A stretch of DNA of 64,000 bases from Chamaea fasciata (lineage: Eukaryota; Chordata; Aves; Passeriformes; Sylviidae). Of this stretch, positions 35,155 to 46,490 are shown piece after piece (the first letter of the stretch is position 1; each line of letters begins with the position of its first letter). Both the position numbers and the translations under genes were made by a program. Under the pieces are notes generated by a model that saw only the letters and a list, made by a program, of their open reading frames with translations, was not told where the DNA came from and ran no database searches. Location: positions 682,001 to 746,000 of the forward strand of contig JARCOQ010000015.1 in the NCBI GenBank assembly GCA_029207755.1. Reading direction: 5' to 3'.

Positions 35155-35344
35155 TATCAATAAAACGATACTACAAAACATGGGAAACATCTGCATTTAA
35201 TACAGACCCGCTGATACTGTGCCAGATTTTAACCTGCTGTATTTACAGACTTCTCCCTGCACAGCCCCGGGGCACGGCGGCGGGGCTGGGGCAGCAGCAG
35301 AGAGAGAACCGCGGGGCGAGCAGCGAGTGAGTGTCCTGTGCCTG

Positions 35345-36385
35345 CCCTGAGCCAGCCGTGAGCCCTAAGCCCAGCCCTGAGCCCAGCCCTGAGCCCGGCC
35401 CTGAGCCCGGCCCTGTGCCCTAAGCCCTGAGCCAGCCCTGAGCCCTAAGCCCTGAGCCCTGAGCCCGGCCCTGAGCCCAGCTCTGAGCCAGCCCTGTGCC
35501 CAGCCCTGAGCCAGCCCTGAGCCAGCCCTGAGCCCTGAGCCCGGCCCTGAGCCCTGTGCCAGCCCTGAGCCGGCCCTGAGCCCAGCCCCAAGCCCAGCCC
35601 TGTGCCAGCCCTGAGCCAGCCCTGAGCCCTGTGCCAGCCCTGAGCCCTGAGCCCAGCCCTGAGCCAGCCCTGAGCCAGCCCTGAGCCCGGCCCTGAGCCA
35701 GCCCTGAGCCCAGCCCTGTGCCCTGAGCCCAGCCCTGAGCCCTGAGCCAGCCCTGAGCCCGGCCCTGAGCCAGCCCTGAGCCCAGCCCTGAGCCCTGAGC
35801 CCAGCCCTGAGCCCAGCCCTGAGCCAGCCCTGAGCCCTGAGCCCAGCCCTGAGCCCAGCCCTGTGCCCTGAGCCAGCCCTGAGCCCAGCCCTGTGCCCTG
35901 AGCCCAGTCCTGAGCCCTGAGCCCTGAGCCCTGAGCCCTGAGCCCAGCCCTGAGCCCAGCCCTGTGCCCTGAGCCAGCCCTGAGCCCAGCCCTGTGCCCT
36001 GAGCCCAGTCCTGAGCCCTGAGCCCTGAGCCCTGAGCCCTGAGCCCAGCCCTGAGCCCTGAGCCCAGCCCTGAGCCCAGCCCTGAGCCCTGAGCCCAGCC
36101 CTGTGCCCTGAGCCCAGCCCTGAGCCCTGAGCCCTGAGCCCTGAGCCCAGCCCTGAGCCCTGAGCCCTGAGCCCAGCCCTGAGCCCAGCCCTGAGCCCTG
36201 AGCCCAGCCCTGAGCCCTGAGCCCAGCCCTGTGCCCTGAGCCCAGCCCTGAGCCCAGCCCTGAGCCAGCCCTGAGCCCTGAGCTAGCCCTGAGCCCAGCC
36301 CTGAGCCCAGCCCTGAGCCCAGCCCTGTGCCCTGAGCCAGCCCTGAGCCCAGCCCTGAGCCAGCCCTGAGCCCAGCCCTGCTCCC
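35345..36385. repeat. 1-kb GAGCCC/CAGCCCT array
   Basis: Array of 6- and 12-bp blocks, GAGCCCAGCCCT, GAGCCCTGAGCC and GAGCCAGCCCT, with occasional GTGCCC and GGCCCT. A 108-bp-like higher-order block recurs around 35860 and 35965. The minus strand is a regular series of GGG runs separated by 3-5 bases. Minus-strand frames of 330-369 codons with Gly-Leu-Arg-Ala-Gln repeats are an artefact of the array. Confidence 0.97.
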
Positions 36386-38169
36386 GCTCCCTGCAGCAGC
36401 AGCAGCAGCTCTGCTCCTCTCGCGGCCCTCGGAGCACGGGGGAGGCCGGAGGATTTGGGCTCTGTGCCCGGCCTCGCCCTCCCGCCCCTCCCGTCCCCGG
36501 AGCTCCTCCTGTGCCCGGCTTCGGGGCACGGCAGGAGTTCTGTCCCAGCCCGGGCAGCCCGCGGTGCCCGCAGGGTCACCCTCACCTGCTCAGGGGACGG
36601 CAGGGTGGCACGGGCCGGCACGGCCTCCCCAGACACACCTGGCCCCAGGTGCCGGGTGCTGGGCCAGCTCAGCGTTTTGGGGCTCAGGGTTGTCCCTGGG
36701 GCGGGGGAATCTCCTCTGGAAAGGCTCTGGACAAGCTCTGGGCTTGTCCGCCCCGCCCAGGCCCTCGCCCCTGTGGCAGCGGCGGGCGCAGAGCGAGGCC
36801 AGCCCAGCCCCGGGGCTGCCCACCCTGCCCCCAGCCAGGAACACACGTGTGGGGACAGACGTAGATAGATACTTCTATATATAAGCTCTCTTAATTATAT
36901 AGTTGTAAGGCAGATTAAAATCATTTCTGGTATCACCTGGCATCACAGGGAATCTCTCCTTTCCGTGCACATCACCAGTGCTGCGTGGGGGAGGTAATTA
37001 CATCCTCGGTAATTATTGTGCAGGTGTTCTGCCCCGACTCCCACCGCTCCCTCACATCTGCCCTGACGTGAGAGGCAGAAAAGACAGTGCTCAGAAGTGC
37101 TCAGAATGACCCGACTCAGCTCCCCGCTGCGGAGTGCGAGTGGGCAGCGCTGCTCAGGGCTGAGGGCTGTCCCGGCCGGGAGAAGAGCTGGCACCAGCCA
37201 GGGAGCACAGCAGCTCCGTGCCCTCCTCCTGTGGGACGTGGCTGGAGGGGGGGATGGAGCCTGAGACCCCGCCAGAGCAGGGCTGTGGGCCCCAGCTTCG
37301 CCCGGGAGCGGCAGCAGAGCGTCCCCCCAGCCCTGGGCTCCACGCAGGGGTGGTCGGTGGGGAGAAGCTCATCCCAGAGCTGGGAGGACATCCAGGGCCA
37401 CGGGGCCCCTCTGCAGCAGCTGGCCCAGGCCCGGGGCAGTGCCAGGACAGCAATCCTGGCACCACCTGCCTGGTGGCACTGCCAGCACCGGGCTGGTGCC
37501 ACAGGGGAGCTCAGTGAGCTCGGTGCCTCCCCACTGAGGGCACAGCCCTCCCGCGTGTCCGGCCCTGCAGCACCCACACCAAACAGCCCCACAAACGCTG
37601 CAGGGAGGGATCTTCCACCTTCCCCAGGAAGCGGCCATTGCAAAGGGCTTCCTCCCAGCCACAGCAAAGTACTGCAGATTGAAAGCCATAATAACAACAA
37701 ACCCAGCAATAAACTGGGGGAAACCTCACCGCTTTGCAGGGAGGGTAAGGCCCAGGCGGCAGGGAGGGAAGTGGTCAATGAGCCAGTGCTGAATCCCCGT
37801 GGGCACAAAGCCTGGATGTGCCCGTGGGTGCACCCGGTGAGTGTGTGACAGCGGAAGGATCCCAGCTCCTCTGTGCGGGTCTGTGCGCACTCACTGCTGT
37901 GCTGGGGCTGCAAACACCAACTGGCTGCAGCTGTGAGCCCCCAGCTCCCCCCCGCAGGGTCCCACAGCCCCTGCCCCAGCCCAGCTCTGCCCCAGCAGCG
38001 ATGCCAGAGCGGGAGGCAGCAGCAGCACCTCCCCTCCACCTGCCGGGCTCTGAAAATGGCATTTTTAGCACTTGTAGCACGGCCAGCCAGCAGGGTGACC
38101 CACCCTGCTCAGGGCGCGGCTGTGACTTCATTTGTCCCAGATCTCTCTCCTTCCTGGTGCTCTCTGCAC
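36386..38169 (-). other. GC-rich part of the inferred 3'UTR
   Basis: Mostly GC-rich single-copy DNA with a short AGC tract near 36395. 36860-37030 is AT-rich, with TATATATAAGCTCTC and GGTAATTACATCC. Open frames up to 307 codons on the minus strand at 37116-38039 look compositional. Confidence 0.4.
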
Positions 38170-39051
38170 CAGGGAAATACAGCAGGCTAAAAGCTACAGG
38201 AGTTTTTTTCACATACCACAGTAGAAACAGTTACCGAGTTATATTTGTCAGAGTCACAGTAGTTTATGCATATTTGCTATTCACAGACTGCAGAATATTG
38301 CCAATAACCTCACTGGTGGGACTGACAACACGGATACATGCATTCAGGTGAGACCATTAGCAAGGATGTCTATACTGTATTAAGCACATTCATTTTGTTT
38401 TAAACACCTTCCAGTAAAATCGATTCCTTTAAATTTGTAGATAAAACTTTTTTTTTTGTTTTCTTTTTTTTCCACGATTACGCACAAAAGAACCTGTAAA
38501 CAGTTTGACATTACACTTATGTACAAGTGAACCACGTTGGAAAGTCGAGAGGTAATCCAGTGGGTGCCACTTAATCTACATCAATGTGCAACAGACTGAC
38601 TCAGCCTGGGCGAAGTCATTTAGTGCTGAATGAGGTCCGGAAATGTAACGAAAGCAAGGCCCCGAGAGATCCCAACGGCACCAAAGCCCCTCTGCTCCCC
38701 CGTGGGCTGGGAGATATTGCACTGGCAGCACCTCAGTACAGCCCCAAGGCCTGGGGTCCAGCCCTGCCATCCCCAGCTGGGGACGGCCAGAGGGGACCGC
38801 GCAGGGACATCGTCTCCAAGGGCACCCACGGAGCCAGCTGGGCCCTGCCACCCTCCTGCCTCACCTCGCTCCTTTTCTCTGTGGAACTCTGAATCCGTGT
38901 TCGCTTGAGCATTGCTATAGTTTAAAATCTGCAATATCCTATTTATAAACGGATTTTTTTAGCTAAGTGACATCAATGCCGAGAAAAATAAAGAATGTCT
39001 TTTTATAATATAAATAATTTAAAAGTGCTTTTTCTTTTTTCTTTTTTTTTT

Positions 39052-39082
<31 letters not shown>

Positions 39083-39190
39083 GTTCTTTTACTATTAATC
39101 TACAAAACCCCGTTGGGGCATAAACTATCCATAAGACTGGACAATTATTCTGTACCATGATACACATGGGGCCTTATGCATAAAGTACTC
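38170..39190 (-). other. AT-rich, UTR-like block
   Basis: Two repeat-poor AT-rich segments (38170-38640 and 38930-39190) broken by GC-rich sequence. In composition they look like vertebrate 3'UTR, read on the minus strand. Confidence 0.4.
39020..39083. repeat. Poly-T tract (poly-A on the minus strand)
   Basis: T-rich tract with scattered C and G, inside the inferred 3'UTR. A shorter one is at 38449-38471. On the minus strand these are internal A-tracts that could mis-prime oligo-dT cDNA. Confidence 0.9.
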
Positions 39191-39231
39191 TGAAAGTCAA
39201 GTCTGAACTTGCAGTGGTGGGGGGCGGGGGG

Positions 39232-39311
39232 GGCTTGGGGAGGGGGCTGGAAAATTCCCCCCAGCCTCCCCAGGGCTGGAAAATTCCCCCCAGCCTCCCC
39301 AGGGCTGGGAC
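39232..39311. repeat. 29-bp tandem duplication
   Basis: Two full copies of a unit with GCTGGAAAATTCCCCCCAGC and CTCCCCAGG. Confidence 0.9.
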
Positions 39312-40619
39312 AGCAGGGCAGGACACGGCGGAGGGGCTCAGGTGTGTGGTGGCCATTGCCAATAAACCCAACCTCGTCCTCTCCTTCAGCCCACAACTTG
39401 CAAATAAAACTGATAAACCCAACGTAAACCCACAAGGTTCTCCAGAGCGCTGTGGAGCCTCTGTGCTGTGTGTGCAGGTGGTTTAGGGACAAAACCAAAC
39501 CACTTGGTCCCCACGGGTCTGTGGAAATGACGAGCTCTCTGTGTGCCCCCCAAGTGCTCTGAGTCCTGCTCAGGGGTCTCGGGGGGGGGTTTGGGGTGGC
39601 AAAGCCCCTGGAAACTGGGAATTCTGCCTCCGGGAGCTGAGCCCCAGTCCCACTGCACTCTAGGTAAGATTTCACATTGTTTGCAACAGGACTTGGTCTG
39701 TTACCGGTGGAAAGTAGCTCAAAGTCCAGTTTCCTCCCCAGGCATTTTAGAAAGAACCAAGTACTCCACGAGTGGAGTTTAATTTTGGCTTGCCGCAAAA
39801 CCCGTCCTAGGGAGACGCGTGGGTTCCCTCACTGAAACCAAGTCGAATTTGAGCAGGATACATTTCACAGCCCAAAGCCAGGTCTCCCTCAGGCCATCTC
39901 AGTTCCAGTTTCCTTTCTGCCTCCCTCCCTCCCCTCCCGTTCCCCCGGGGAGAGCCCCGCAGGGCGGGAGGGGCCGGACCTGCCCTGCACCGGTCACCCG
40001 AGCTGGGGTGGCCCCGGCTCCCAGGTGTCACCACCCGCTGAGGGATGTCCTGCCCTGGGCACAGGGACAGGTGCCCCGTCCCACACAGGGCGAGCAGCCT
40101 TGCCACAAAGGCACCTGCCTGTCCCCGGTGAGGGGTGCCCATGTGCAGCTGTGCATGTCTCTGTGCATGCCCGTGTGCAGGGCACCGATGCTGGGAAGGG
40201 ATCTCCAGGGCTCGTGGGGGAGGTCACCCTCTGCCACCGTCCTGGTGCCTGCAGGAGGTTTGGTTGCCCCTTCCTGAGGCAGCACCACCCTCAGCTGAGC
40301 TCTGGGGCCGTCACGGAGCAGCATTTTCTATTGAAAGGCTCCGGGAGGTGTCCCAAAGGTGCAGGGCGTGCTGTGGGGCAGGTGGTGCAGAGACACAGCA
40401 AGTGAGGAGACACAGAAGGGGAGCTCTGGGGGCTCTGGGCAGAGCTGCTGACCCCTCCCGGGCTGTGAGAGCCCCCAGCACCTCCCCTGTGTTCCACCTG
40501 CAGCCCCCGGTCCCTCTGAGCAGCACAAAACCTGCCAGCACAGCCCAGCTCTGCACAAACTCTCATCCAACAGCTGTCCACGGGGTCACAGCAGGAGCAG
40601 GTCCCTCAGGGGTGCAGCA

Positions 40620-40652
40620 GGACCCACACACACACATACACACACACACAGA
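40620..40652. repeat. CA microsatellite
   Basis: (CA)n with one CATA interruption. A second short (CA)n lies at 40894-40909. Confidence 0.9.
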
Positions 40653-40746
40653 GGCAGGAGCCCCACGCCCGGCACTGCCCTGCCCCAGCCCAGGCTGGCT
40701 TCCCCAGCAGGTTGGGCCTGCCTGTGATTACTGAAGTTTAAGACCT

Positions 40747-40752
40747 TTTATT
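40747..40752 (-). terminator. Possible proximal poly(A) signal
   Basis: Minus-strand AATAAA in CAGAAATAAAAGGTC. The sequence behind it (through about 40700) has no clear GT- or T-rich element, so it is weaker than the distal candidate. Confidence 0.25.
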
Positions 40753-42054
40753 TCTGTAGCACTGGAGAGTAACAACCATTTCATCTCGTACTGGAGACGT
40801 GAAGGCCACATAAATCAAGCCCACTTGGGCGCATTTCATTTGGTCTGATTTCTCCCCAGTTATTAATCATGGAGCAATGCCGTGTCCCTGGGAACACACA
40901 CACACACACCCAGGGCCTGCTCCTCCACCCTGCACACACAGCTCACAGCCCAAAGAGTGTGAAAAAGACACGGGAGAAGGTCTGGGGTGAAAGCACGAGG
41001 TTTTGGCTGCAGTCTCCTGCCAGGGAACAGAGGTGACCTGTCCTGAACCCCGTGCCCTGCTGGGAATCCTGCCCTCCCTGTTCCCCTGTTCTCACTTGGT
41101 GCCAGAGCAAGAGGACAGGGCTCCCAGGGGGACAAGGTGCGGGAAACGTTGAGCAGGGAGAGAAAAGTGCTGTAAACTAACCATGAAATAGCTAAGCAGG
41201 GCCAAGTCTGTGGAGCTTGTACAGAACATCGATCTCCGTGGGAAGATGTGCCTTCAGAGCCCGGGAGTGGAGGGTGGCACAAGAGCCGGGCCTGAATTCC
41301 AGGGGCAGGGAACGTCCTGAGCCCTGAACTGGCTCTGAAGCACAACCCCGGCAAGTGCTGAGTCTCTCCACCGAGCGTGTCCCAGGCAGAGCCTGTCCTG
41401 CCCAGCCCGGCCCTGCGGCACCGGCAGAGGGCACAGGGGACAGAGGGGACAGCTCGGTCAGGGACAGCTCCTCCTCACCCACACCATCCCCGAGGTGACC
41501 CCAGCTGCACGTCGCAGCCCTGCTCTGCAGCCACCTGCAGGTGCACTGCGGGAGGGTTCCCCCCTGCAGCCAGCTCCTGCTCCTCCATCCCTCTGGGCCA
41601 GAACCGCTTCCTTTTCCAGCGGGTAAAACACACCCGACCCCACACACAGCTGGTGCTGCCCTCAGCGTCCCCTGGCAGCCCGGCACGATGGAGCCCTGCA
41701 GGCACCAGGATCCCCCGTGGCTGCAGCTGCAGCAGCATCACAGACAGAACCTGGGCAGGCAGGACAGCATCTCCCACAGCAGCTCCTGGAATTCAGGAGG
41801 GGGAAGCCCTGGAACCTGCGGGACCCTTCTTGAGGCACAATCCGAGTGTTCTGTGTTACCAGCACTGTCACTGCCCACAGTTTCATATTCATGTATATAT
41901 ATATATATAAATCTTCTTGTGCCTTTAGAAAACTAATAATTGATACCAAATTCTCTAGCTGGTTTGTTCCCAGCTGTGGCCTCCACAGGTGGAGCACTGG
42001 AGTGTTCCCTGCCTCTCCATGGCTGGCCAGAAGGCATGTTAAATGAGCAGCCCA

Positions 42055-42215
42055 ATGCTGCCATGTGCCAGCTCTGGCTGTCCCTGTCCCTGTGCCGTGT
42101 GCCAGCTCTGGCTGTCCGTGTCCCTGTGCCGTGTGCCAGCTCTGGCTGTCCCTGTGCCTGCTCCTGTGCCGTGCCTCAGCTCTGGCTGTCCCTGTCCCTG
42201 TCCCTGTGCCATGCC
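42055..42215. repeat. ~36-bp minisatellite, 4 copies
   Basis: Copies of GCCAGCTCTGGCTGTCCCTG followed by variable TCCCTGTGCCGT blocks. Unit lengths vary with the number of TGTCCC blocks. Confidence 0.9.
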
Positions 42216-42959
42216 CCGGCCCCTCTCTGGACAGACCATTTCCCTTTCTTCCCCTGGCCTGACCCCCACTGCCCTTCCCTGGGCTCTGGGGCAGTGCAGG
42301 ACCAGCACAGCCCTTCCCTCCCCACGGCTCTGGGATGACATGGGACACAGGGCACGGTCACTGCGGTGCCACCACGGCACTGCTGGCAGTGCTGGCACCT
42401 GCGGGAGGGGACACAGGGAGCTCCTCCGGGGCTCTGCTCCCTCCTGGCACAGCCCTGCTCCCCCCTGCAGCCACGGCTGCCCAGGGCAGAGCCCCGGGTG
42501 GGCTGGGGGCATTGCTGGGCCAGAGGGGGCACGGTGCCCGCTGTCCCTGCCAGCTGGGACAGCTGCTCCCGGCACACACACCTGGCACCTGCAGGAGCCA
42601 GCGTCCTCCCCGACATCCCCACACAGCCCAGATCCATCCCTGCGGCTTTCCCCACACCTTTAACCCACGGGGAGCCTTGGAACACACGAGAGGTGTGGGG
42701 AGGACACCAGGAGCATCCCAAACAAACGGAATGTTTTGCTGACGGTAACACACACCCACAGACTGCAGCCTGGTCTCCACTGGGGCATTCCCAGGGCCCC
42801 AGGGAAGGGGAAGGCCTGGCAGGGGGAGCAGGAGGGAGACAGGGAGATGGATTTCTACTGTTCAGCCCTCAAAGGCCTGGGGAAGAAACGGGACATCCAC
42901 GGCCTTAAAAAAAAAGCTCTTTTCTGAGAAAGTGCAGTTATATAAGGAGAGAGCCAAAA

Positions 42960-43062
42960 AATCTTTAAGCAATATATATTGATATATATATACATATATA
43001 TATATACACAGAGATATATATACACACATATATATATGCACATATATAAATACACATGCTTA
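42960..43062 (-). repeat. TA/CA-rich simple repeat in the 3'UTR, with Pumilio-type motifs
   Basis: Irregular (TA)n and TATATACA repeats about 370 bases after the KCTD16 stop. Read on the minus strand they contain TGTATATA at 42987-42994, 43001-43008 and 43017-43024, which fits the Pumilio consensus. The motif arises easily from such a repeat, so function is only a possibility. Confidence 0.75.
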
Positions 43063-43427
43063 AACTGCCGGGGCAGCACCGGGCTTTGTGCTGGGCTCCT
43101 CCCTCCGGGCACGGAGCCCTCTCCACCCGCCCTGCCTGCTCGGGGCCGCGCCAGCGCCCCTCGGGCCGGGCCTGGCCGTGCCCTTAAGGTTTTCAGCTTG
43201 TGTAAGACTCCAAGTTTACAAACAAAAGCGTTTGTCATTGTGCTTCCAGGACTGCAAAAAATATCGTTCCCCTACGACTAGAAATGTTAAGGTGAAACAG
43301 GCGAATTAGGCAGTACTAGAGATGGGTTTTGGTTTCGGTGACCTAACAAATAGTTACTGTTGGGAATTCGGTGTCACTCGGGGTCTGGCTCTAAGGGAAC
43401 AAGGCGGTGTGCTCTCCCCACCCGGGC

Positions 43428-43991
<564 letters not shown>

Positions 43992-44054
43992 TCACCACAG
44001 ACCGCCAGCAAAGCTCCCCGGGCCCCATGGGCTGGTTCCCATCAGCCCTGGAGC

Positions 44055-44327
44055 TCCTCCATCCACCCCACTCCATCCACTCCACTCCATCCACCCCACC
44101 CCATCCACCCCACTCCATCCACTCCATTCCATCCACCCCACCCCATCCACTCCACTCCATCCACCCCACTCCATCCACGCCACCTCATCCACCCCACCTC
44201 ACCCACTCCACTCCATCCACCCTGCTCCATCCACCCCACCTCACCCACTCCACTCCATCCACCCTGCTCCATCCACCCTGCTCCATCCACCCCACCTCAT
44301 CCACTCCACTCCATCCACCCCACTCCA
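44055..44327. repeat. CCATCCACCCCACT minisatellite in the KCTD16 intron
   Basis: About 27 units of roughly 10 bases, CCATCCACYCCA and CTCCATCCAC, about 180 bases from the splice acceptor. Higher-order duplication is visible (a CACCTCACCCACTCC block occurs twice). Confidence 0.95.
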
Positions 44328-44945
44328 TGTGCTGCTCAGTATCCAGTGTGGGCTGGAACTTCTCCTGAGATCCTCAGGGAGAAACCACCACGAGAGTATC
44401 TGACTGAGCCACCACAGCTGGAGCCCCCCTGGCTTGTCCCGACACGGTTTCCTCTGTGAGGCTGCAGCGCAGAGCCCGCTGGTGCAGCCAGCACTGCCGG
44501 CCTCTGTCCTGGCAGGCATCACCCCCCGGCACCCCCTTCCCTCCCCAGACTCAGTCCTGCCCCCCTCAGAGCCTGCTCACAGCCAGACCAGAGGCTCCGG
44601 GGACACGGGGTCCTTCATCTCCCTGAGCCCAGCCGCGGGAAGCCCAGGACAATGACAATTCCCGATCCTGCAGGGCTGGAGGTTTTGTTTTCCAGCTGGA
44701 GCCCTGCCCAGCCGCAGCAATCCGTGACCAGGGGACAGCTGGCACCGGGAACAACAGCTCTGTGCCCAGCCCAGCCCAGGCAGCACGGAGACAGGGGTCA
44801 GGGGAGCGTCCATCCCACATGGAATGGCCATGGAGCGTCCCCACATGGAACGGCCACTGCCAGCCCCTGCAGGGCTGGGACACCCCCGGGCCAGGGGAGC
44901 ACCCACAGCCCTTGGCAGCCCCTGTCTGAGCCTGGAGGGAGCCAC

Positions 44946-45205
44946 CCTGTCCCCAGTGTCACACCCGAGCCTGTCCCCAGTGTCACACCCGAGCCTGTCC
45001 CCAGTGCCACACCAGGCCTGTCCCCAGTGTCACACCAGCCTGTCCCCAGTGTCACACCAGGCCTGTCCCCAGTGCCACACCAGTCTGTCCCCAGTGCCAC
45101 ACCAGGCCTGTCCCCAGTGTCACACCCGAGCCTGTCCCCAGTGTCACACCAGCCTGTCCCCAGTGTCACACCAGGCCTGTCCCCAGTGCCACACCAGGCC
45201 CGAGG
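44946..45205. repeat. ~20-bp minisatellite (GTCCCCAGTGTCACACC)
   Basis: About 12 copies of CTGTCCCCAGTGYCACACCA with either GGC or CGAGC spacers. Confidence 0.95.
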
Positions 45206-46124
45206 GGCGCTCACAGCAGGACAGGGGCTGGAGGAGAGGCAGAGAACAGGGATGGTCTGGTTGGAGCTGCAGCTTTGCCCTGGGCTGGCAATGGTGACAG
45301 GTCACAGTGACAGGTCACACGGTGACAAGGACACACGGAGACAGGTCACAGCTGCACCAGAGCTCCTGTGGGGCCAACTGGGGAAACCTCCTCACACCAT
45401 GGGCTGAGGTGACTTTTTGCTGCTCTGCCCCCGCCCCAGAGCCCCACTGCCAAACGGGGAAAAAAGAAGAGAAGGAGGGATAGGTGTTGGGGCCAGTGGA
45501 GAGCCCCTGAGCCCGGAGAAGGGGCTGTGGGTGCTGACAGAGCCCCTGGCTGCACTGCCCTGCCCTGCTGAGTCTCCTCCTTACCCAGCCAGGAGCACAG
45601 TGCACACCATTTACAGGAACAGGCAGAAAACCAGAAGTCAGGAAACCTCCTCATCTCCTTCCTCTTCCTTGTCAATGACGGAGGAGTCTCTCAGTCTGGG
45701 GGTTGCAGGGCTACTCTGATTTACAGACTCACTCCAAAGCTGCCCTGTGTCCTGTCTGGAAACGGTCAATAATGGCTAAATTGAGATTTTTTATCAATTT
45801 CTAGGCTTGGGCGAAGGCATTATGAGCTGAGCCCCTGTAAAACCCTGACCCACGTGCTCTGAGAGCACTTCCAGGAGCTGTGTGGATTCCAGCTCCTTCC
45901 TGCAGCTGATCCCCACCTCCCACAGCAGCGGGACAGTGAAACCAGAGGGCTGAGCTCACCCAGCCGAGGAACAAAGCCCCGAGCACCCAAACCCCTCACC
46001 CGACCCCAACCCCGCCCTGCAGGGCCCAGGGCACCACTGGGATCATCAGTGCAGCTCTGCAAACCTGCCCACAGTGCCCAGGCCACCCACACCCAAACCC
46101 AGCTGGGACTTCGGGGCTGTCACA

Positions 46125-46181
46125 GTCCCAGGATGGCTTGGACTGGATCTTAATCCCATTGCAACCCCCCTGCCGTGGGCA
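46125..46181 (-). mobile_element. CR1 LINE 3' terminal fragment (antisense)
   Basis: CAGGATGGCTTGGACTGGAT followed by CCCTGCCGTGGGCAGGGACA. It continues directly into the 61-bp minisatellite. Confidence 0.65.
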
Positions 46182-46490
46182 GGGACACCTTCCAGAGAGC
46201 AGGGCTCTCCGAGGTGCCTTTGGGCACTCCAGGGATGGGACAGGGACACCTCCCAGAGAGCAGGGCTCTCCGAGCTGCCTTTGGGCACTCCAGGGATGGG
46301 ACAGGGACACCTCCCAGAGAGCAGGGCTCTCCGAGCTGCCTTTGGGCACTCCAGGGATGGGACAGGGACACCTCCCAGAGAGCAGGGCTCTCCGAGCTGC
46401 CTTTGGGCACTCCAGGGATGGGACAGGGACACCTCCCAGAGAGCAGGGCTCTCCGAGCTGCCTTTGGGCACTCCAGGGATGGGACAGGGA
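46181..46490. repeat. 61-bp minisatellite, 5 copies, seeded in a CR1 3' end
   Basis: Copies start at 46181, 46242, 46303, 46364 and 46425, with AGGGACACCTCCCAGAGAGC and CTTTGGGCACTCCAGGGATG. The left flank (46130-46181) reads as an antisense CR1 3' end, and the unit itself still resembles it. Confidence 0.95.

Larger units (their letters stand above)
35133..43427 (-). other. KCTD16: Inferred KCTD16 3'UTR
   Basis: Starts just after the TAG. The sequence nearest the stop is AT-rich and UTR-like (43060-43427, 42900-43060), and further AT-rich minus-strand-U-rich blocks occur at 38170-38640, 38930-39190 and 36860-37030. The distal end is set by an AATAAA on the minus strand at 35149-35154. A nearer but weaker AATAAA lies at 40747-40752. 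The stretch also holds GC-rich single-copy DNA and a 1-kb tandem array. Length and end are inferred; a shorter UTR is quite possible. Confidence 0.45.

Noticed and set aside
35420..36529. 369- and 330-codon minus-strand frames with Gly-Leu-Arg-Ala-Gln repeats
   Set aside because: They arise wholly from the 6/12-bp tandem array, which has no stops in several frames. No unique protein sequence flanks them.
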